Shown in pieces: positions 8,711 to 16,554 of a stretch of 64,000 bases of DNA (its first letter is position 1; each line of letters begins with the position of its first letter). A model generated the notes under the pieces. It did no database searches. It was not told the origin of the DNA and saw only the letters and a list, made by a program, of their open reading frames with translations. Origin of the DNA: Streptomyces europaeiscabiei (GTDB lineage Bacteria > Actinomycetota > Actinomycetes > Streptomycetales > Streptomycetaceae); contig NZ_CP107841.1 of NCBI RefSeq assembly GCF_036346855.1, forward strand, positions 5,708,001 through 5,772,000. The letters are read 5' to 3'. The translations under genes were made by a program, and so were the position numbers.

Positions 8711-9111
8711 GGGCGCTGGGGTAGGGCCAGGGCGGCGGGGGGCCGGGGTCCGCGGCAGGGCGCTGGGGTGGCCGGGGTCCCCGGCGGGATGGCGATATGG
8801 CGGGTTGGCGGGACGGGGGTGGGGTCCGGGTGTGTGGGTACTGGCTGAGCGCGGTCGGATCGTCGCCGTCTCGGTCGTCAGCCCGATCGGATCGGTCGCC
8901 GTCTCAGGCGTCGACCTGATCGGATCGGTCACCGTCTCAGGCGTCGACCCGATCGGATCGGTCACCTTCCTGGTCGTCTGCGCGATCGCTTCGATCACCC
9001 GTCCTGGTCGCCCGCCAGTCGGAAGACGACCCCCCGCGCAGGGTTGGCGCCCGCCACTGTGCTCTTATATGCCCAGGTCAGGCCCTGGTTGCGTATAAGG
9101 AAAACATAAGA
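8711..9111. other. G-rich intergenic region upstream of dnaK operon
   Basis: No supported gene. The first 150 bases are G-rich low-complexity sequence. The 33-base repeats at 8852-8984 follow, and then the dnaK control region. Confidence 0.5.
8852..8984. repeat. 33-base tandem repeat, about four copies
   Basis: Copies start at about 8852 (degenerate), 8885, 8918 and 8951 (diverging at its end), each with the core GATCGGATCGGTC. The period is a multiple of three and stays open on the minus strand (TDPIGSTPETV-like peptide), but I see no credible gene there. Confidence 0.65.
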
Positions 9112-9132
9112 GTTGAGCCCCCTCGACTCAGC
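9112..9132 (+). promoter_or_regulatory. Secondary HAIR-like HspR operator
   Basis: GTTGAGC-N7-ACTCAGC has the same half-site spacing as the HAIR consensus, with one or two mismatches per half. It lies 32 bases upstream of the perfect HAIR. Confidence 0.5.
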
Positions 9133-9136
9133 TCTG

Positions 9137-9163
9137 TTGACCCATCGCTGGGCGTCATGCACA

Positions 9164-9165
<2 letters not shown>
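9137..9165 (+). promoter_or_regulatory. dnaK operon promoter (putative)
   Basis: TTGACC at 9137-9142 is a good vegetative -35. After 17 bases, CACACT at 9160-9165 is a weak -10 that touches the HAIR box, so HspR bound at 9164-9184 would block initiation. Confidence 0.45.
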
Positions 9166-11732
<2,567 letters not shown>

Positions 11733-11810
11733 CGCCGACGGCGTACACGGTGGCGTGCGCGGTGACGTGCACGCCGACGTGCGCGGTGAGTGGAAGGAGG
11801 GACGTCGCGG

Positions 11811-12989
11811 ATGAGTACCAAGGACTTCATCGAGAAGGACTACTACAAGGTCCTCGGCGTTCCCAAGGACGCCACCGAGGCCGAGATCAAGAAGGCGTAC
11901 CGCAAGCTCGCCCGCGAGTTCCACCCGGACGCCAACAAGGGGAACACCAAGGCCGAGGAGCGCTTCAAGGAGATCTCCGAGGCGAACGACATCCTCGGTG
12001 ACCCCAAGAAGCGCAAGGAGTACGACGAGGCCCGCGCCCTCTTCGGCAACGGCGGCTTCCGCCCCGGGCCCGGCGCCGGCGGCGGCTCGTTCAACTTCGA
12101 CCTGGGCGACCTCTTCGGAGGCGGCGCCCAGGGCGGGGGACAGGCGGGCGGCTTCGGCGGGGGCATCGGCGATGTCTTCGGGGGCCTGTTCAACCGCGGC
12201 AGCTCCGGCACCACGCGGGTGCAGCCCCGGCGCGGCCAGGACATCGAGTCCGAGGTCACCCTGAGCTTCACCGAGGCCATCGAGGGCGCGACCGTACCGC
12301 TGAGGATGTCCTCGCAGTCACCCTGCAAGCCCTGTTCGGGTACCGGCGACGCCAACGGCACACCCCGCGTGTGCCCGACGTGCGTCGGTACCGGCCAGGT
12401 CGCGCGGGGCTCCGGCGGCGGCTTCTCCCTGACCGACCCCTGCCCGGACTGCAAGGGCCGCGGCCTGATCGCCGAGGACCCCTGCGAGATCTGCAAGGGT
12501 TCGGGCCGCGCCAAGTCGTCCCGCACCATGCAGGTCAGGATCCCGGCGGGCGTCTCCGACGGCCAGCGGATCAGGCTGCGCGGCAAGGGCGCGCCCGGTG
12601 AACGGGGCGGACCGGCAGGCGACCTGTACGTCGCGGTGCACGTCGACCCGCACCCGGTGTTCGGCCGCAAGGAGGACAACCTTACGGTGACCGTGCCGGT
12701 GACGTTCTCCGAGGCGGCACTCGGCGGCGAGGTCCGGGTCCCGACCCTGGGCGGACCGCCGGTCACCCTGAAACTGCCTTCGGGCACCCCCAATGGCCGT
12801 ACGATGCGGGCCCGGGGCAAGGGCGCCTTCCGCAAGGACGGTACCCGCGGGGACCTGCTGATCACGGTCGAGGTGAGTGTTCCGCAGGACCTGTCGGGGA
12901 AGGCTCGTGACGCGCTGGAGGCGTATCGCGAGGCGACCGCGGGCGAGGACCCGCGAGCGGAGCTGTTCCAGGCCGCGAAGGGAGCTTGA
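11811..12989 (+). CDS. dnaJ: Co-chaperone DnaJ (Hsp40, type I)
   Basis: A 392-residue J-protein that stimulates DnaK ATPase and delivers substrates. The J domain (about 10-75) has YYKVLGV and the essential HPD in EFHPDANKG. A Gly/Phe-rich linker follows (about 85-140). Next is the zinc-binding domain with four CxxCxGxG units (CKPCSGTG, CPTCVGTG, CPDCKGRG, CEICKGSG), then the C-terminal substrate domains (VRIPAGVSDGQRIRLRGKG). The ATG at 11811 is preferred over 11790 because GGAGG lies ten bases upstream and MSTKDFIEKDYY matches the family N-terminus. The spacing after grpE is 78 bases, inside the operon. Confidence 0.97.
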   Translation: MSTKDFIEKDYYKVLGVPKDATEAEIKKAYRKLAREFHPDANKGNTKAEERFKEISEANDILGDPKKRKEYDEARALFGNGGFRPGPGAGGGSFNFDLGDLFGGGAQGGGQAGGFGGGIGDVFGGLFNRGSSGTTRVQPRRGQDIESEVTLSFTEAIEGATVPLRMSSQSPCKPCSGTGDANGTPRVCPTCVGTGQVARGSGGGFSLTDPCPDCKGRGLIAEDPCEICKGSGRAKSSRTMQVRIPAGVSDGQRIRLRGKGAPGERGGPAGDLYVAVHVDPHPVFGRKEDNLTVTVPVTFSEAALGGEVRVPTLGGPPVTLKLPSGTPNGRTMRARGKGAFRKDGTRGDLLITVEVSVPQDLSGKARDALEAYREATAGEDPRAELFQAAKGA

Positions 12990-12994
12990 ATGTG

Positions 12995-13441
12995 ATGGAC
13001 GGCCGCCGTCGAAACCCCTATGAGCTGACGGAAGAGACACCGGTGTACGTCATCTCGGTGGCCGCCCAGCTCTCCGGTCTGCACCCGCAGACCCTGCGAC
13101 AGTACGACCGTCTCGGCCTGGTCTCCCCGGACCGCACCGCCGGACGCGGCCGTCGCTACTCGGCCCGCGACATCGAACTGCTGCGCACCGTCCAGCAGTT
13201 GTCGCAGGACGAGGGCATCAACCTGGCCGGCATCAAGCGCATCATCGAGCTGGAGAACCAGGTCGCGGCCCTCCAGTCGAGGGTCGCCGAGATGGAGGCC
13301 GCCCTCGACGGCGCCGCCGCGACCATGCGCCAGCGCGAGGCCGCGGTCCACGCCTCGTACCGGCGCGACCTGGTGCCGTATCAGGAGATGCAGCAGAGCA
13401 GCGCGTTGGTGGTGTGGCGGCCGAAGAAGGCCAAGGACTAA
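12995..13441 (+). CDS. hspR: MerR-family heat-shock repressor HspR
   Basis: A 148-residue repressor of the dnaK operon and clpB. The MerR-type winged helix has YVISVAAQLSGLHPQTLRQYDRLGLVSPDRT, followed by the dimerisation helix (NLAGIKRIIELENQVAALQ). It ends in a hydrophobic tail (ALVVWRPKKAKD). In-frame TTG (12986), GTG (12992) and ATG (12995) starts all follow GGGAG. I use the ATG because family proteins begin MDGRRRNPYEL, but GTG 12992 has better spacing. The stop is TAA, whose last base belongs to an insertion sequence that entered here (see 13441-14779). Confidence 0.95.
   Translation: MDGRRRNPYELTEETPVYVISVAAQLSGLHPQTLRQYDRLGLVSPDRTAGRGRRYSARDIELLRTVQQLSQDEGINLAGIKRIIELENQVAALQSRVAEMEAALDGAAATMRQREAAVHASYRRDLVPYQEMQQSSALVVWRPKKAKD
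13439..13440. repeat. IS target-site duplication (TA), left copy
   Basis: TA immediately before the left terminal repeat, matched by TA at 14780-14781 after the right one. These are the first two bases of the hspR stop codon. Confidence 0.6.
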
Positions 13442-13506
13442 GGGCTGTCCCGTAAATGATCTTCGGGTCGCCTCGGGCGTGGTTGGCCGCCGTGCGACCC
13501 GCTTGC

Positions 13507-14277
13507 CTATCCGGCGAGGGCGAGGTTGTGCATCCGGGCGATGCCGAGCATGGCGTGGTGGACGCCGTCGCCCTTGAGACGGCAGTCGCGGAGGATTTTC
13601 CAGGTCTTCATGCGGGCAAAGACGTGCTCGACCCGGGCCCGGACCTGCTTGTGGGACTTGTTGTGCTCCTCTTTCCAGGCCGGGAGTTCGGTCTGGCCGC
13701 GCTTGCGGCGGTGCGGGATGACGAGTCCGGTGCCCGGGTAGCCACCGTCGGCGATCGTGACGGTGTTGCCCACGGCGGCCTTGGCACCGGACTCCTCCCA
13801 CGCCTTGCAGTCGTTGCGGTTCCCGGCGAGCGGCCGGCCGACCACGACGACCAGGCGGGTGTCGGCGTCGATGACGACCTGGTGGTTGGTGGAGTACCGG
13901 TAGTTCTTCGACCGCTCGGCGATGGTGTGATCCCGGGTGGGCACCAGGGTGCCGTCCACGATGAGCACAGCGTCCTTCGCGAACCGCTTACGGGGCTGGA
14001 GCGCGAGCATCGGCCCGAGATGGTCGATGATCCGGTCCGCCGCCGACTTCGACACCCCGAACAGCGGCGCGAGCTGCCGCATGGTCAGGTTCGTGCGCCA
14101 GTAGGCCGCGACCAGCAGGGCGCGGTCCTCCAGCGGAAGGCTCCACGGCCGGCCCCTGCGGACTGTGTCCGCGCCCTCGCGCCGCAGCACCGTCACCAGC
14201 TTCCCGAACTGCCGCGGGCTCAGCCCGGTGAACGGGGCTATCCAGGACGGCTCTGACGCCGTGATCACACCAGCCAC
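13507..14277 (-). CDS. IS5-family DDE transposase
   Basis: A 256-residue intact transposase. An N-terminal helix-turn-helix (MRQLAPLFGVSKSAADRIIDHLG) precedes a DDE_Tnp_4-like catalytic core: Asp in LIVDGTLVPTRDH, Asp in TIADGGYPGTG, and Glu in VRARVEHVFARMKTWKIL. It is transcribed toward hspR. No frameshift is seen, so the element may be active. Confidence 0.9.
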   Translation of the reverse strand: MAGVITASEPSWIAPFTGLSPRQFGKLVTVLRREGADTVRRGRPWSLPLEDRALLVAAYWRTNLTMRQLAPLFGVSKSAADRIIDHLGPMLALQPRKRFAKDAVLIVDGTLVPTRDHTIAERSKNYRYSTNHQVVIDADTRLVVVVGRPLAGNRNDCKAWEESGAKAAVGNTVTIADGGYPGTGLVIPHRRKRGQTELPAWKEEHNKSHKQVRARVEHVFARMKTWKILRDCRLKGDGVHHAMLGIARMHNLALAG

Positions 14278-14287
14278 AGCAAGATCA

Positions 14288-14722
14288 TCACATCAGGGTC
14301 AGACGGAGGTCCTCAGCCCAGCTCTCGCAGCGGACGCGACCTCTGGGGAATGAGAGCTCCAGAGCTACGCGTCCGGTGTTCGGTTCGTGCTCTTCCCGCA
14401 CCGCCAGAATGCTTTCCCCGATGTGATCTGCGAACGGTGTCTCGTTGCCGATCGCTCCCACGGTGACGCGTCCCGAGTCGCCCATGTCGTAGCCGGTGTG
14501 CGGCTCTGACTCCTCGACGATCAGACACCCGTCCGATCCAGTTGTGACGTGAACGGTTGCACCCCGGTCATCGATCAGCCACACGTCCAGCGGCCCCGCA
14601 GGGGCATCGCTGCCATACACATGCTGCGATCCGACGACCTCCGCGAGCAGGCGTCCCACGAGACTCTGTGCAGCCGCCCCACCGCCATGAAGCGGGCACC
14701 CGCTCGACTTCTCAGGCTCCAT
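14288..14722 (-). CDS. Passenger ORF inside IS, unknown function
   Basis: A 144-residue ORF beginning MEPEKSSGCPLHGGGAAAQ, in the same direction as the transposase and ending ten bases before it. The frame is open to 14803, beyond the IS end, so the ATG at 14722 is a choice. No signal peptide or recognised domain. The segment ESEPHTGYDMGDSGRVTVGA and the alternating hydrophobic pattern suggest a small beta-rich fold. It might be a cargo gene or the remains of a host gene picked up by the element. Confidence 0.45.
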   Translation of the reverse strand: MEPEKSSGCPLHGGGAAAQSLVGRLLAEVVGSQHVYGSDAPAGPLDVWLIDDRGATVHVTTGSDGCLIVEESEPHTGYDMGDSGRVTVGAIGNETPFADHIGESILAVREEHEPNTGRVALELSFPRGRVRCESWAEDLRLTLM

Positions 14723-14779
14723 CGGCCGACAGTACCGCCAGCCGACCTCCCAGCTCACAGCCTTATACGGGACAGCCCT

Positions 14780-14781
14780 TA
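14780..14781. repeat. IS target-site duplication (TA), right copy
   Basis: TA directly after the right terminal repeat. Joining the flanks without the element gives GAC-TAG-GCG, an intact hspR stop codon. Confidence 0.6.
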
Positions 14782-14827
14782 GGCGGCACCGCGTCAGGCT
14801 CACGTGGGCCGGCCGAGGGAAGCGTGT

Positions 14828-14869
14828 GAAGGGGCCCGGTCTCGGTGCGAACCGAAACCGGGCCCCTTC
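14828..14869 (+). terminator. Original hspR-operon terminator, displaced by IS
   Basis: A 13-base-pair perfect stem (GAAGGGGCCCGGT / ACCGGGCCCCTTC) with an inner CGGT/ACCG hairpin. Without the IS it lies about 45 bases past the hspR stop. It can also serve the minus-strand remnant that ends at 14907. Confidence 0.8.
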
Positions 14870-14906
14870 GGCGTTCAGCCAGGAGTCAGGAGTCAGGAGC
14901 CAGGAG

Positions 14907-15419
14907 TCAGGAGGCCGGTGGTACGGCCACGCTCACCAGTACCGGCAGTGAGGTGGTTCCGTCCTCGCGGACGCCGACGACCTGGTACCACAGGGAGGTA
15001 CCGGTCGGGACGTTCTCGTCGTAGAGCGGTTCGGAGTCCGGCAGCGCGTCGAACGTGGCGGTCCGCGCGTTCCAGCGGGAGGCCCGGAAGGACGCGTAGT
15101 CCTCGGTGCCGGCGGGCGACCAGCCGTGCACCTGCACATTGCCGATGGCGGAGAGCGACACGCCGGCCGCGTGCGTGGCCCCGGCCGGCGTTTCCACGGT
15201 GGGCCGCAGATCGTGCTCGGTGACCTGGACCGTGGTGCCCGCGCCGAGGTTCTCGGCGAAGTCGACCGGGCGGACGACGTAGCAGAGGTTCTCACCGTCC
15301 GCGACATCGACGTCCCGCCACGTCGTCTCGGTCACGCGGGTGTTGTCGAGCTGTTCGGTGTCCGTGCAGACGCCGTCGGCGATCGTGCCCCGCCACACCG
15401 TGTACTGGTCGACCCCAGG
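14907..15419 (-). pseudogene. 3' remnant of a fibronectin-III-like secreted protein
   Basis: About 170 codons of good coding sequence on the minus strand: VDQYTVWRGTIADGVCTDTEQ, TWRDVDVADGENLCYVVRPVDFAENLG, then a second repeat ending SLWYQVVGVREDGTTSLPVLVSVAVPP. The strand pattern and the WxDxxVxxGxxxxYxV-type spacing resemble tandem fibronectin type III domains of surface or exported proteins. No start codon, signal peptide or promoter precedes it. Upstream it runs abruptly into the GntR gene stop at 15442. The 5' part therefore seems lost, probably when the GntR segment arrived. Confidence 0.6.
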
Positions 15420-15441
15420 GAGTGACCCCGCCGCGCGTTCG

Positions 15442-15723
15442 CTACGCGGGGGATGCAGGCGTCTCAGGGGAGAGGGGCAGGGGATCGGTGACGAACCACC
15501 CCCGTTGGGGCACGGCATACACCCATCCTTCGTCGGCCAGCAGGCCAAGCCCTCTCCGTACGGTCGTCCGAGCGATCCCGTAGCGCTGCACGAGCTGGGC
15601 TTCACTCGGCAGCATGCGTCCGGGCTGCCAGTCACCGCGCCGAATCTGCGCGCGGAGGATCTCGGCCAGCTGCCGGTACGGGGTCAGAGGCGCGCCGTGG
15701 TCGATCTCAGCGTCAGGGTTCAT
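15442..15723 (-). CDS. GntR-family transcriptional regulator (winged helix only)
   Basis: A 93-residue protein (99 if the ATG at 15741 is used). It is essentially one GntR winged helix: LTPYRQLAEILRAQIRRGDWQPGRMLPSEAQLVQRYGIARTTVRRGLGLLADEGWVYAVPQRGWFV. The usual ligand-binding domain is missing, as in regulators of integrative elements and plasmids. A palindromic operator candidate lies just upstream (15765-15780), between this gene and small genes transcribed the other way. It probably represses itself and those genes. Confidence 0.8.
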   Translation of the reverse strand: MNPDAEIDHGAPLTPYRQLAEILRAQIRRGDWQPGRMLPSEAQLVQRYGIARTTVRRGLGLLADEGWVYAVPQRGWFVTDPLPLSPETPASPA

Positions 15724-15764
15724 GGAGTCGACGCTAGGCAAGTGGACTGGTTGGCGCTCTTTGG

Positions 15765-15780
15765 GATACGTATCGATACG
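15765..15780. promoter_or_regulatory. Palindromic operator candidate for GntR regulator
   Basis: Two overlapping perfect palindromes, GATACGTATC (15765-15774) and CGTATCGATACG (15769-15780), followed by a further GCGATAC half-site at 15783-15789. A TACAAT -10-like box for rightward transcription sits at 15787-15792. The position fits the operator of the divergent GntR gene. Confidence 0.55.
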
Positions 15781-15880
15781 AAGCGATACAATGCGCTACC
15801 ATGAGGCTCAAAGAAGCGCCCCGGCGGGAAGGGTGAGAGCTTCCGTGCCGGGGCTTAGCCGACTGAAAAGGAGTCGACCT

Positions 15881-15907
15881 GTGCGCACCTACTGGCCGCG
15901 ATCCTGA
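15881..15907 (+). CDS. Possible 8-residue leader peptide
   Basis: AAAAGGAG sits eight bases before a GTG that opens MRTYWPRS followed by TGA. It is preceded by a hairpin-like segment (GCCCCGGCGG ... CCGGGGC, about 15818-15852). The strong ribosome site with such a short frame suggests a leader peptide upstream of the small genes that follow, but it could be chance. Confidence 0.3.
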   Translation: MRTYWPRS

Positions 15908-15978
15908 GCCTTTTCCTGCCTGCCCGCGGAGCGCACCGCGCTGTCGTGTCGCCCCCCGCCGCCCCCTCCCGTCCGCCC

Positions 15979-16185
15979 ATGCCCACGTACCGGCCCGCAC
16001 CCCAGTGCCCGTTCCTGGGTGACGTCATCAGGGCCGATGGGCTGCCGCTGGTCCGGCCGTACGTCGTCGTATGGGAGCGCGAGCGGGACGAACTCGATCG
16101 CAGGCGCCTTCAGCGGGCGCGGCGCCGGGCGGCCGTCCTGGCGACGCCGGGCCAGGACCACTACCCGTGGGGGGCTGCCGTATGA
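15979..16185 (+). CDS. Small hypothetical protein, coupled to next gene
   Basis: A 68-residue protein (79 if GTG 15946 is used) starting MPTYRPAPQCPFLGDVIRADG. It has a basic helical part, WERERDELDRRRLQRARRRAAVLA, that could be a short coiled coil or nucleic-acid-binding helix. Its stop overlaps the next start in an ATGA. I recognise no family. The pair downstream of a minimal GntR regulator looks like cargo of a mobile or decayed element. Confidence 0.55.
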   Translation: MPTYRPAPQCPFLGDVIRADGLPLVRPYVVVWERERDELDRRRLQRARRRAAVLATPGQDHYPWGAAV

Positions 16186-16445
16186 GCGTGCCGCGTCTTC
16201 GTAGTCTCGGCGTGGACCCGGGGACGGGCCGGGAGTCCTTCGCCGACACGCGCCCCGGCGGTCTCCTCGACGCGCTGGCCGACACGCACGCGCTGAAGGC
16301 CGCCGCCGTGCTGGTGACGGTCGTGGGTGCCGTGCTGGAGGCGGGGAAGGCGTCGGACGCCGAACTCGCCGCCTTCGTACCGGCGTTGTGCGCGGCGCTC
16401 GAAGAATGCGTCCGCATCATGACCGCGGACGCGGACAGGAAGTGA
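16182..16445 (+). CDS. Small hypothetical protein
   Basis: An 87-residue protein, MSVPRLRSLGVDPGTGRESFAD, with a central hydrophobic helix pair (LKAAAVLVTVVGAVLEAG and DAELAAFVPALCAALEECVRIM). It is acidic overall, without a signal peptide. Its ATG overlaps the preceding stop by four bases, so the two proteins are likely made together. Function unknown. Confidence 0.55.
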   Translation: MSVPRLRSLGVDPGTGRESFADTRPGGLLDALADTHALKAAAVLVTVVGAVLEAGKASDAELAAFVPALCAALEECVRIMTADADRK

Positions 16446-16482
16446 CGGCGAAAGGGAGTCCGGCCGCAGGGCCGTGACGCCG

Positions 16483-16515
16483 GTGGGTGGTCAGGGCTCC
16501 TCCCTGGCCACCCAC
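16483..16515. terminator. Bidirectional hairpin terminator
   Basis: A 14-base-pair stem (GTGGGTGGTCAGGG / CCCTGGCCACCCAC, one G-T pair) with a 5-base loop, lying between convergent transcription units. Confidence 0.7.
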
Positions 16516-16554
16516 TGCTTGCTGGTGACGTATCTGTCGTGACGGACCGACAGC

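Larger units (their letters stand above)
13441..14779. mobile_element. IS5-type insertion sequence with passenger ORF
   Basis: Bounded by perfect inverted repeats AGGGCTGTCCCGTA (13441-13454) and its complement (14766-14779), with a TA target duplication outside. The 1339-base length is well above the roughly 0.9 kb usual for this single-transposase type. The extra DNA is a segment of about 475 bases between the transposase start and the right repeat. The subterminal octamer AAGATCAT sits inside the left end (13456-13463, complement) and again at 14281-14288, just before the extra segment, which suggests a shorter ancestor that was enlarged. Confidence 0.85.

Noticed and set aside
8852..8984. 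CRISPR array
   Set aside because: Units are directly adjacent with no unique spacers, and no cas genes are present. The same applies to the other tandem repeats in the window.
7466..8998. Minus-strand open frame of 510 codons across the MraY-like gene and the 33-base repeats
   Set aside because: It is the mirror of a GC-rich coding gene. The Pro/Arg/His-rich product lacks domain structure, and the repeat-encoded start is low complexity.
14907..15635. One 242-codon gene including the region opposite the GntR gene
   Set aside because: The first 70 codons overlap the GntR gene in another frame and are Cys/Pro/Arg-rich nonsense. Only the part below about 15419 looks coding.
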